6,742 nucleotides of DNA from Rhodospirillaceae bacterium (GTDB lineage: Bacteria; Pseudomonadota; Alphaproteobacteria; UBA8366; GCA-2717185), in NCBI GenBank assembly GCA_028817685.1, contig JAPPPC010000276.1, positions 1 to 6,742 on the forward strand. Direction: 5' to 3'. The notes under the pieces are model-generated. The model was not told where the DNA came from. It saw only the letters and a list, made by a program, of their open reading frames with translations, and did not search any database. A program made the position numbers and the translations under genes. Positions 1 to 6,314 of the stretch are shown in pieces (the first letter of the stretch is position 1; every line of letters begins with the position of its first letter).

Positions 1-1394
1 ACATAGGCCAGTATATCCTCGTCGCTTTGCGCTTTCGGGCCGGGGCGAACCTCCCGCACAATATGGCATGCGAAGGCGGGCTGCGCCGCGATTTCGCGGA
101 CCATCCGCATGCCGCGCAACACCAACGCCCGATCCTTCAGGTGAGACATGTAGTTCGCCTTGATCTCCGGCATGTCATCGGGATCGGCTGAACGAATATG
201 CACCGAGCCACGCGACTCCGGATAGAGCTGAAAGACGCCCAGACTCACTCCTGGAAATTGGTCAACACCGATCTTCTTGTCACGCGAGTAGCGGTCCTTG
301 CCGGAAAACAACGAGAGCTGGAACTTCAGATCGGGATACGGAACGGTATCGTCGCTGCGCATAATCGCGTGCGCCGCGGCTGAGGGGATCGAAAGAATTC
401 CATCGCGCTTCGCGAGGTACCTTAAACCCGCCAACGCACCACGCAGCGGATTGTTCAATACATCATTGATCGTGACCTTCTGATCGGTCTCATATGTCAT
501 GCGATTCTGCAGATGATCTTGCAGATTCTCGCCGACACCGGGCAGGTGATGCACGATTTCGATCCCATGCGCGCCCAATATGCCGCTGTCACCGATACCG
601 GATAGTTCCATCAGTTTCGGAGAGATTATCGGACCAGCCGCCAGGATAACCTCTCGGCCAGCGCGGGCTTCGTGGCTTTGGTCTCCCTTGCGATACTTCA
701 CGCCGACGGCCCGCTTCCCCTGCAACAGGAGACCGGTCGCGTGTGCTTCCGTCCGCACGTCGAGATTGGCCCGCGACTGTGCCGGCCGCAGATAAGCGGA
801 GGCTGTGGACCAGCGCCTGCCGTTCTGAATCGAGTATTGCAGCCAGCCAGCGCCCTCGAACTGCGCACCGTTATAGTCCTGCGTCTCGAAAGTTCCCGCT
901 TCGACGCAAGCGTCGATGAAGGCGCGCGACAGGGGATCACGATATCCACCATCGGACACCGTCAACGGTCCCCCTGTACCCCGCCATTCCGGATCGCCGC
1001 CATGCCGGTCCTCGATGCGTTTGAAGTAGGGCAGCAGATCGTCGAAACCCCAGCCGGGATTGTTTCCGTCGCGCCATTCGTCATACCGGTGCGCCCCGCC
1101 GCGAGCGAAGATCATGCCGTTGATCGAGCTCGACCCGCCGACCATCCGGCCGCGCGGCCAATATATGTTCTGGTCGTTAAGTTCCGGCTCCGCCTCGGTC
1201 TTGTAAGGCCAGACGAATCGGCTGTCCGTCAGCATTTTGCCGATTCCGGTCGGAACCTTAACCCAAGGGTGCGAATCAGCTCCCCCTGCTTCCAGCAGCA
1301 AGACGCTGTATTTGCCGCTTTCGGTCAATCGGTTCGCCAGCACACAGCCTGCCGACCCCGCGCCGACGACAATAAAATCGTATTCTTCCGCCAT
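1..1394 (-). CDS. GMC-family FAD-dependent alcohol dehydrogenase (choline dehydrogenase-like), 3' end off the window
   Basis: Translating the minus strand from the ATG at 1394-1392 gives 464 whole codons with no stop up to the window edge, so the gene is partial at its C-terminus and otherwise intact. Visible: the Rossmann FAD motif GAGSAG at residues 11-16, the ADP-ribose-binding LLLEAG at 32-37, GMC signature 1 ([15 protein letters not shown], from about residue 79), signature 2 ([15 protein letters not shown], from about 254) and [10 protein letters not shown] near 285-294. Family members are usually 530-560 residues, so roughly 70 are missing. These include the catalytic His of the HPxGTCKMG motif and the second active-site His/Asn. 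The expected reaction is oxidation of a primary or secondary alcohol, with electrons passed from FAD to a quinone or other acceptor, or to oxygen; the substrate is unknown. No signal peptide is seen, so it is probably cytoplasmic or peripheral. It is divergent from the aldo/keto reductase and paralogous to the GMC gene at 3720-5321, close to half identical by eye. The start lies immediately before the FAD fold; its ribosome site is weak. Confidence 0.93.
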   Translation of the reverse strand, partial: MAEEYDFIVVGAGSAGCVLANRLTESGKYSVLLLEAGGADSHPWVKVPTGIGKMLTDSRFVWPYKTEAEPELNDQNIYWPRGRMVGGSSSINGMIFARGGAHRYDEWRDGNNPGWGFDDLLPYFKRIEDRHGGDPEWRGTGGPLTVSDGGYRDPLSRAFIDACVEAGTFETQDYNGAQFEGAGWLQYSIQNGRRWSTASAYLRPAQSRANLDVRTEAHATGLLLQGKRAVGVKYRKGDQSHEARAGREVILAAGPIISPKLMELSGIGDSGILGAHGIEIVHHLPGVGENLQDHLQNRMTYETDQKVTINDVLNNPLRGALAGLRYLAKRDGILSIPSAAAHAIMRSDDTVPYPDLKFQLSLFSGKDRYSRDKKIGVDQFPGVSLGVFQLYPESRGSVHIRSADPDDMPEIKANYMSHLKDRALVLRGMRMVREIAAQPAFACHIVREVRPGPKAQSDEDILAY

Positions 1395-1539
1395 ATGCCT
1401 ACGCCTATCGGATTACGAAACGAACGCCTCGAACCTGTTTTGGTGGATGTCGGTAAAGGACTCACACCGTTGCTGTACGACCTGCGCCGGCAACCTTACT
1501 ATTGCCACGCCTTGTTTACCGAATCGACATTGAAAGAAA
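1395..1539. promoter_or_regulatory. Divergent intergenic region between first GMC gene and aldo/keto reductase
   Basis: This gap of about 145 bp separates two genes read outward, so it should hold both promoters. I see no convincing -35/-10 pair at standard spacing on either strand, no strong inverted repeat and no NsrR-like box. ORFs that cross it are continuations of antisense shadows. The promoter assignment is inferred from gene orientation only. Confidence 0.4.
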
Positions 1540-2514
1540 ATGGACAGGAATATGCGTACAAGACATCTCGGCAAGTTGTGGCCCGTTAGCGCGCTCGCAC
1601 TTGGCGGCGGCGGCATCGGCCAGCTCTGGGGGGAGACGACCCGAGACGAATGTATCGCCACCGTGCACGCTGCGATCGACGCGGGGATCGATTTGCTCGA
1701 CCTGGCACCGTCCTATGGCATGGGCGAAGCGGAAAACGTCATAGGCGCCGCGTTCGAGGGCAAACTGCCGGACGGCATCAAGGTCACGACAAAATGCAGG
1801 CTCGGCACAACCGATCCTGATGAAGTCGAGAAAGCGCTGACGGACAGCCTCTCGGCGAGCCTGGAACGAATGCGTTTGGAGCGGGTCGACATATTCTTTC
1901 TCCATTCCAACATCGTGCCGGACGATTACGACATCAGCGTCTATGGCGACCGGCCGGCGACCCGGCGCAGAATCTATCACAATCATGTACAGTCCGCGTT
2001 CGAGACACTGATCGCACAGGGCCGCATCGGCGCCTGGGGTATCACCGGTATTGGGATCCCGCCGCAAATTATCGAAGCGCTGGAGAGCGAACCGAAACCC
2101 GCCGTGGTGCAATGTCTCGCCAACCCGGTCGACTCCGCTGGTGAACTCAATTTTTACGGCGCCCCGACACAGGCACGCGACGTGATCGCCACCGCGACTG
2201 AACAGGAGATCGGGGTAATGGGTATCCGCGCGGTGCAGGGCGGCGCTTTCACCGATACGCTTGACCGCGACCTTCCCGAAGATCATGGCGTGCGGACCGA
2301 CTTCAACAAGGCCAGAAAATTCCGTGCCCTCGCTGCCGATCGCGGCGAATCTGCCGCAGCGCTGGCGCATCGCTATGCGCTTAGCATGGCGGGCATCGAC
2401 ACGGTCGTGCTCGGCGTCAAGAACCGCACCGAACTGGAAGACTGCCTTCAAGCGGAGGCCGCGGGGCCGCTCAGCGCGGATGAAATGGCACAGGTCGAGG
2501 CGTCGTTCGCCTAG
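1540..2514 (+). CDS. Aldo/keto reductase family oxidoreductase
   Basis: A 324-residue protein of normal family length with the full AKR catalytic tetrad: Asp54 and Tyr59 in DLAPSYG, Lys85 in KVTTKC and His122 in FFLHSN. The N-terminal segment GKLWPVSALALGGGGIGQ is the first strand of the (alpha/beta)8 barrel. VVLGVKNRTELED near 289-301 is the C-terminal NADP(H)-binding region. The expected role is cytosolic NADPH-dependent reduction of an aldehyde or ketone, or the reverse oxidation; the substrate is unknown. The start is uncertain. ATG 1540 has a weak purine-rich upstream site, while ATG 1552 (residue 5) fits the usual family N-terminus (MRTRxLGK) but has an AGGA only 2 nt upstream. The gene is divergent from one GMC dehydrogenase and convergent with the PRISE-like SDR, so it may act on a carbonyl made by these enzymes; that link is inferred from neighbourhood only. 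Confidence 0.93.
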   Translation: MDRNMRTRHLGKLWPVSALALGGGGIGQLWGETTRDECIATVHAAIDAGIDLLDLAPSYGMGEAENVIGAAFEGKLPDGIKVTTKCRLGTTDPDEVEKALTDSLSASLERMRLERVDIFFLHSNIVPDDYDISVYGDRPATRRRIYHNHVQSAFETLIAQGRIGAWGITGIGIPPQIIEALESEPKPAVVQCLANPVDSAGELNFYGAPTQARDVIATATEQEIGVMGIRAVQGGAFTDTLDRDLPEDHGVRTDFNKARKFRALAADRGESAAALAHRYALSMAGIDTVVLGVKNRTELEDCLQAEAAGPLSADEMAQVEASFA

Positions 2515-2519
2515 ACCTG

Positions 2520-2561
2520 ATCAAGTTCAGATGAAACTGTTTCCGGTTTCATCTGAACTTG
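2520..2561. repeat. Perfect 16-bp inverted repeat (hairpin) between convergent genes; possible bidirectional terminator or palindromic repeat
   Basis: Bases 2522-2537 (CAAGTTCAGATGAAAC) are the exact reverse complement of 2546-2561, with 8 nt between. The stem can extend inward by one G-T wobble and one G-C pair, leaving a 4-nt TTTC loop. It lies in the 81-bp gap between the stops of the aldo/keto reductase and the SDR, where a shared terminator is expected. There is no T-run after the stem on either strand, so it is not a textbook intrinsic terminator. An extragenic palindromic repeat, or an mRNA 3'-end stabiliser, is also possible. Confidence 0.75.
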
Positions 2562-2595
2562 TGAATTCGGTTTACAACCTAAAACAAAGAACCGG

Positions 2596-3648
2596 TTATG
2601 GAATGACCCGTACCGCCCGCAGTGCCGCGAAGGCGTTAAGAAAGGACTGTTTGGTTTCAACTGTCTGCGTGAAACCGCGCGCGCGCAGTTTGTCGATCGA
2701 CGACACCATGTCCCAATGGGGCGTAAATAAATGATCGCCATAGGGCCACACCGCGACGGCTTCGTAAGGCTGCGGCACCAGGCCGTACTTCTCGACAATC
2801 TGGTCCCAGAGTGGCGCCTTGTCGGCCATTACCTCGGTTAGCCGTACCGTGCGAACCGGTCCCGGCTTCATCCCAAATGTTTCGGCAAAGACCGGCCATA
2901 GATCGCGCCAGCGCACGTAATCACCATTGATTACGTTGAACGCTTGATTGGCGCAGCCTGGCGTGGCCGCAAGCCAAGCGATCGCGTCAGCCAGATGTGC
3001 CGTGTTGGTGCACTGATATTGTGCTTCGAAATTACCCGGCGTACCGGGGAAATACAGCGGCTCGCCAAGCGCCTTCAGCAACGCAGCGTAGACGGCAATG
3101 ACCATTGCCATGCTGCGCGCAATCCCGGGCTGGTCATCGAGGATTCCATGCGGACGCGACGTCGACCAAGTCCAGCGAGCCTCGTTCTGCCGCGCGATCA
3201 GGTAATCCTCTTGTGCGTAGTAAAAATTGGCCCCTGGCACACGGGCATCGCTCTCGCGGGCCGGCGTCTTGAAGGGGCCCAGGTTGGAGCCGTAATACTT
3301 GGTCCCCTGAACCACATGCACGTGCCGCACCGGATGACCCGCGACTTCCGCCGCTTCGACCAGGTTGCGCAGCATGGCCAAATTTTCTTCTACTTTCTCC
3401 GGCGATTTCGAATCATGGTCATGTCGCGCGGCGTAGAAGATATGACTAATGCCGTCGAGGCCTTGCATTGCCTGACGGCACACCACGGCGTCGGTCAGGT
3501 CGAGGGGCAGATACCGTACCCCATCCATTGTTGAATCGGGCGGGCGACGGGAAAGGCCCACTACGGAACCGTCCTGCGCCATGCGTTCCGTCAACCGCCG
3601 GCCGATGATGCCGGTCGCGCCGGCGATGAGATACCTGTCTTGCGCCAT
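2596..3648 (-). CDS. PRISE-type atypical SDR: NAD(P)H-dependent enone reductase (progesterone 5-beta-reductase/iridoid synthase-like)
   Basis: A 350-residue Rossmann-fold protein. The dinucleotide motif GATGIIG is at residues 10-16 and the NADP-discriminating loop GLSRRPP at 31-37. Two motifs mark the plant PRISE (SDR75) group and its bacterial relatives: QGTKYYG at 114-120, giving catalytic Lys117, and NFYYAQEDYL at 141-150, giving the catalytic Tyr (143 or 144). These replace the classical YxxxK. SRPHGILD near 164-171 matches the family's RP-G segment. Characterised members reduce the C=C bond of activated enones, some of them bulky (steroids, iridoid precursors). A similar 1,4-reduction is expected here, but the physiological substrate is unknown. 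Generic annotation would call it an NAD-dependent epimerase/dehydratase, which the motifs argue against. The start ATG lies directly before the Rossmann strand; its ribosome site is weak. It is divergent from the second GMC gene with a gap of about 71 bp and convergent with the aldo/keto reductase. Confidence 0.88.
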   Translation of the reverse strand: MAQDRYLIAGATGIIGRRLTERMAQDGSVVGLSRRPPDSTMDGVRYLPLDLTDAVVCRQAMQGLDGISHIFYAARHDHDSKSPEKVEENLAMLRNLVEAAEVAGHPVRHVHVVQGTKYYGSNLGPFKTPARESDARVPGANFYYAQEDYLIARQNEARWTWSTSRPHGILDDQPGIARSMAMVIAVYAALLKALGEPLYFPGTPGNFEAQYQCTNTAHLADAIAWLAATPGCANQAFNVINGDYVRWRDLWPVFAETFGMKPGPVRTVRLTEVMADKAPLWDQIVEKYGLVPQPYEAVAVWPYGDHLFTPHWDMVSSIDKLRARGFTQTVETKQSFLNAFAALRAVRVIP

Positions 3649-3719
3649 CGTTCAAAGGTCATAAGCTGTTCCGGCAAAGAAGCCAAATCCACCGCAAGCG
3701 GATGCCCGGGAGGAAGAAG
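3649..3719. promoter_or_regulatory. Divergent intergenic region between PRISE-like SDR and second GMC gene
   Basis: About 71 bp lie between the two outward-reading starts, so both promoters should be here and the pair may be co-regulated. No clear sigma-70 hexamers or operator palindrome stand out. The only firm signal is the AGGA at 3711-3714, 5 nt before the ATG at 3720, which sets the GMC start. Confidence 0.4.
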
Positions 3720-5321
3720 ATGGATACTTTCGATTATGTCATTGTTGGCGCCGGCTCAGCCGGTTGCGTGCTGGCCAACCGACTGACCGAAGATTCGAAA
3801 ATTTCGGTGTTGCTGCTGGAGGCAGGTCCAAAGGACACCTACCCCTTCATTCATATCCCGGCTGGTTTCTTCAAGACCCTGTACAACGAGAAGGTCAACT
3901 GGTGCTTCGCGACCGAGAAGGAAGAAGGCTGGGGCAATCGGGCGATCCACTGGCCGCGCGGCAAGGTCCTCGGCGGATCATCCTCGATCAACGGCCATCT
4001 GATCGTGCGCGGTCAGCGCGAGGATTATGACGGCTGGGCGCAGCTCGGTAATCGGGGCTGGTCCTTCGATGATGTGCTTGGTTATTTCAAGAAATTCGAG
4101 AATGCCGAAGTCGGCGACCCTTCCATCCGTGGCCGCGGCGGTCCGATCAATGTGCGCGAGCCGATCGAGCAGCATCCGCTCACAGAGACCTTCATGGAGG
4201 CCTGCGTCGAGGCAGGTATCCCGCGCAACGGCGACTATAACGGCGCGACCCAGGAAGGTGTCGGATACTTCCAGCAAGCGCTCAAGAACGGGCGGCGGCA
4301 AAGCACGGCGCAGACCTTTCTGAAGGCGGCCCGGTCGCGGCCCAATTTGCGGATCGAGACCGAGGCGCATACGCGCCGCATCATCGTCGAGGGTGGTCGT
4401 GCCATCGGCGTCGCCTACTCGCAGAACGGCACAGAAAAAGAATCTAGCTCCGGCCGCGAAGTGCTGCTCAGCACCGGCTCGATCAGGTCACCGAAACTTT
4501 TGGAACTGTCGGGCATCGGCGACGCCGAGCGGATCAAATCGCTTGGTCTCGACGTTGTGCACCATCAGCCCGGCGTCGGCGAAAATCTGCAGGACCACTA
4601 TCTCGCCCGGCTGTGTTTCAAGGCGAAGAACATTGGGACGTTCAACGAGCGCTCGCGCGGTTGGCGGTTGGGTGTCGAATTGCTGCGCTACGCGACGAGC
4701 CGGACCGGGCTGCTGACCGCCGCGCCAGGCAATGTCAGCGCCTCGATCAAGGTGATGCCTGGTGTCGAGACACCAGACATCCAGATCTCCTTCGCACCGG
4801 CCAGCTATGTTGATGGGCAGATCGGCGTGCTCGACGACTTCCCGGGCATGACGACTGGCTTCTGGCAGCACCGGCCGGCGAGCATCGGGTCATTGCACTG
4901 CGTCTCCAGTGACCCCAACGACCACCCGTCCATCCGGCCGAACTATCTGGGTGACAAGATCGACCAGGATACGATGGTGGCCGGCGCCAAGGCAGCACGC
5001 CGCATCTTCGAACAGCCGGCGATCGCGAAATATATCGAAGCGGAAGCGATTCCCGGAGCGGACGTGCAAAGCGACGATGAGATCCTGGATTACCTGCGCG
5101 GCAACGGAGCCACGGTCTACCACCCGATCGGCACCTGCAAGATGGGCACCGACCCGATGGCCGTGGTCGATCCAAGCCTGAAGATGCACGGGCTGGAAGG
5201 ACTGCGCGTCGTCGATGCCTCCATCATGCCGCGTATGGTCTCTGCCAACACCAACGCGGCGGTACTGATGATCGCCGAGAAAGCGGCCGATATGATCAAG
5301 TCGGCACAGCAGTCTTCGTAG
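3720..5321 (+). CDS. GMC-family FAD-dependent alcohol dehydrogenase (choline dehydrogenase-like), complete
   Basis: A 533-residue protein when started at ATG 3720, which has AGGAAGAAG directly upstream. An in-frame ATG at 3702 would add six residues but lacks a ribosome site. In 3720 numbering it carries FAD motif GAGSAG at 11-16, LLLEAG at 32-37, GMC signature 1 ([15 protein letters not shown]) from 78, signature 2 (GSIRSPKLLELSGIG) from 253 and [10 protein letters not shown] near 284. The C-terminal active site is YHPIGTCKMG with His468, and the Asn of SANTNAA (Asn510) stands in the position of the second catalytic His/Asn of the family. The length is normal and no signal peptide is visible. 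It should oxidise an alcohol to the aldehyde or ketone with FAD, passing electrons to a quinone-type acceptor. Homologues are often named choline or alcohol dehydrogenase without test, so the choline label should not be trusted. It is paralogous to the GMC gene at 1-1394. Its neighbours, an enone reductase and an aldo/keto reductase, point to metabolism of a non-sugar alcohol. Confidence 0.95.
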   Translation: MDTFDYVIVGAGSAGCVLANRLTEDSKISVLLLEAGPKDTYPFIHIPAGFFKTLYNEKVNWCFATEKEEGWGNRAIHWPRGKVLGGSSSINGHLIVRGQREDYDGWAQLGNRGWSFDDVLGYFKKFENAEVGDPSIRGRGGPINVREPIEQHPLTETFMEACVEAGIPRNGDYNGATQEGVGYFQQALKNGRRQSTAQTFLKAARSRPNLRIETEAHTRRIIVEGGRAIGVAYSQNGTEKESSSGREVLLSTGSIRSPKLLELSGIGDAERIKSLGLDVVHHQPGVGENLQDHYLARLCFKAKNIGTFNERSRGWRLGVELLRYATSRTGLLTAAPGNVSASIKVMPGVETPDIQISFAPASYVDGQIGVLDDFPGMTTGFWQHRPASIGSLHCVSSDPNDHPSIRPNYLGDKIDQDTMVAGAKAARRIFEQPAIAKYIEAEAIPGADVQSDDEILDYLRGNGATVYHPIGTCKMGTDPMAVVDPSLKMHGLEGLRVVDASIMPRMVSANTNAAVLMIAEKAADMIKSAQQSS

Positions 5322-5322
5322 C

Positions 5323-5345
5323 GCGGGTTTCGCAAAGCGCCCCGC
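5323..5345 (+). terminator. Weak candidate terminator hairpin after second GMC gene
   Basis: GCGGG at 5323-5327 can pair with CCCGC at 5341-5345 across a 13-nt loop, just after the GMC stop and inside the 37-bp gap to the convergent nsrR stop. The stem is short and no T-run follows, so this is only a position-supported guess. Confidence 0.2.
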
Positions 5346-5358
5346 TGGCCCTCTTCGG

Positions 5359-5793
5359 TTACATCGACAGTAACCTGAGAAGTTGCGACCGCGGCGCGGC
5401 GAGGTCGGCCAAGGTGTATCTATCGAATACGGTGAGGAACGCGTCGAGCGCTTCCCCGATAATACCGGTCAGGGTGCAGGCGGCCGTGATCCGGCACTGG
5501 TTGGTCGCCGGGTCGAAGCATTCGACGAGCACGAGATCGTCCTCACAGCAGCGAACGACGTCCCCTAAATTGATGGCCGCGGGCGCCCGCGCCAATTCAA
5601 GGCCGCCAAGACGACCCCTGACGGTATGAACGAAACCCTGCTGGCCAAGCCGGTGGGTAACCTTCATAAGGTGGTTTTCCGAAATGACGTATCGGTCCGC
5701 GATTTCCTTGATCGTTGCGCGTTCCCCCTCCGGCTTGACCGCCAGATAGATCAGCACGCGGAAGGCGTAGTCGGTATAGCGGGTGAAGCGCAT
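5359..5793 (-). CDS. nsrR: Rrf2-family transcriptional regulator, NsrR-like nitric-oxide-sensing repressor
   Basis: The chosen start at 5793 gives 144 residues and has GAGGA 5 nt upstream; the longer 5817 start adds eight residues that fall before the usual family N-terminus. MRFTRYTDYAFRVLIYLA opens a winged-helix DNA-binding domain (about residues 1-75, recognition region ISENHLMKVTHRLGQQGFV, wing RGRLGG). Asp8 matches the aspartate cluster ligand described for Streptomyces NsrR. Cys92, Cys100 and Cys106 (ECF-x5-NQC-x5-C) are the likely [Fe-S] ligands, and Cys82-Cys83 is an extra pair. YTLADL near 127-132 is typical of NsrR/IscR relatives. Known NsrR proteins repress NO-stress genes until NO attacks the cluster. 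That role is strongly supported by the NsrR box in the adjoining gap and by the divergent haemoglobin gene. Autoregulation is likely through the half site near its own start. IscR is the main alternative, but the operator sequence and gene context favour NsrR. Confidence 0.9.
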   Translation of the reverse strand: MRFTRYTDYAFRVLIYLAVKPEGERATIKEIADRYVISENHLMKVTHRLGQQGFVHTVRGRLGGLELARAPAAINLGDVVRCCEDDLVLVECFDPATNQCRITAACTLTGIIGEALDAFLTVFDRYTLADLAAPRSQLLRLLSM

Positions 5794-5819
5794 TACGGTC
5801 CTCTTACGGCCAGCCAAAT

Positions 5820-5842
5820 AAGATGTATTTTATATATTGGTT
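5820..5842. promoter_or_regulatory. Second, degenerate NsrR site (one perfect half) near nsrR
   Basis: The left half AAGATGTATTT (5820-5830) matches the NsrR consensus half AAGATGYATTT at all 11 positions, but the right half is degenerate. It begins exactly 44 bp before the full operator, about four helical turns, so both may lie on one DNA face. It overlaps a minus-strand TATAAA (5834-5829) that could be the -10 of nsrR; no good -35 is seen. Autoregulation or cooperative binding is inferred. Confidence 0.55.
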
Positions 5843-5866
5843 TTATGATTTGCTAGCGCATATAAG
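5837..5866 (+). promoter_or_regulatory. Predicted sigma-70 promoter of the haemoglobin operon
   Basis: TTGGTT at 5837-5842 and TATAAG at 5861-5866 are separated by 18 bp, in the only AT-rich stretch of the region. The -10 runs into the NsrR operator, the usual geometry of repression by promoter occlusion. A start site near 5873 would leave a leader of only about 20 nt before the haemoglobin ATG. Confidence 0.5.
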
Positions 5867-5886
5867 ATGTATTGAAACTACATCTT
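5864..5886. promoter_or_regulatory. NsrR operator, near-perfect palindrome
   Basis: The 23-bp site has halves AAGATGTATTG and AACTACATCTT around a central A. Against the NsrR consensus (AAGATGYATTT, one free base, AAATRCATCTT) it matches 20 of 22 fixed positions; the mismatches are at site positions 11 and 15. It lies 8 bp upstream of the haemoglobin ATG and overlaps the predicted -10, next to a gene for an NsrR-like protein. NO-relieved repression of the haemoglobin operon follows from known NsrR behaviour. Confidence 0.88.
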
Positions 5887-5894
5887 AAAAAACG

Positions 5895-6314
5895 ATGCCT
5901 AACGAAGAACTCCGGGTCCGTCCCAATCCGCGCCGCAAACCGCTCCATCCAGCAATTGACGAGGCCTTGATCGAGCGCGTCGTGCGCGCCTTTTACGACA
6001 GGGTCCGTCTCGACCCTCTGCTGTCTCCGATCTTTGCCGGTGCGATCCCCGGCGATTGGGAGCCGCACCTGCAGAAAATGTTCGCCTTCTGGTCCTCGGT
6101 CATGATGATGAGCGGCCGCTATCACGGCCAACCGGTCCCAAAGCATCAGGCGCTGGCAGGCGTTACGCCGGCGCATTTTGCGCGCTGGCTGGAACTCTTC
6201 GAAGAGACCGCATCGGATCTGTGCGAGCCTGCGGTCGCCGCGTTGTTTGTCGACCGCGCGCAGATGATCGCCGGCAGCCTGAAACGCGCCATGTTTCCGG
6301 AGGACATGCTATGA
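5895..6314 (+). CDS. Group III truncated haemoglobin
   Basis: A 139-residue globin. By position against Campylobacter Ctb-type proteins, Tyr34 (FYDRV) is B10, His58 (EPHLQKM) is E7, His84 (PKHQAL) is the proximal F8 haem ligand and Trp98 (RWLELF) is G8. The FWSSVMMMSGRYHGQP segment and the HFARWLELFEET segment are typical of group III. These cytosolic proteins bind O2 and NO, and family members have been linked to NO resistance or oxygen handling; NO detoxification here is inferred from NsrR control. The start ATG at 5895 gives the usual length and a typical pre-helix (HPAIDEALI). It has no clear Shine-Dalgarno sequence, perhaps because the operator and short leader take up that space. The stop overlaps the next gene's ATG in ATGA, indicating translational coupling. 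Confidence 0.94.
   Translation: MPNEELRVRPNPRRKPLHPAIDEALIERVVRAFYDRVRLDPLLSPIFAGAIPGDWEPHLQKMFAFWSSVMMMSGRYHGQPVPKHQALAGVTPAHFARWLELFEETASDLCEPAVAALFVDRAQMIAGSLKRAMFPEDML

Noticed and set aside
1..1394. First GMC gene as a pseudogene
   Set aside because: Translation from 1394 to the left edge is uninterrupted with all motifs in order; it only lacks a stop because the window ends.
672..1589. 305-residue plus-strand open frame
   Set aside because: It lies antisense to the first GMC gene, whose minus-strand frame carries all family motifs; its own translation shows no recognisable domain.
1516..2451. 311-residue minus-strand open frame
   Set aside because: It is antisense to the aldo/keto reductase, which has a full catalytic tetrad. 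The frame is a codon-bias mirror with no recognisable domain.
2944..3534. 196-residue plus-strand open frame
   Set aside because: It is antisense to the PRISE-like SDR and has no family features.
5359..5817. IscR as the identity of the Rrf2 regulator, and start at 5817
   Set aside because: The adjacent operator matches the NsrR consensus and the neighbour is a globin rather than Fe-S assembly genes; GAGGA 5 nt before the ATG at 5793 and the family N-terminus favour the shorter start.
6056..6310. Longer N-terminus for the DUF1971 protein
   Set aside because: The extension lies wholly inside the haemoglobin gene in another frame. DUF1971 homology starts at the ATG at 6311, which overlaps the globin stop.
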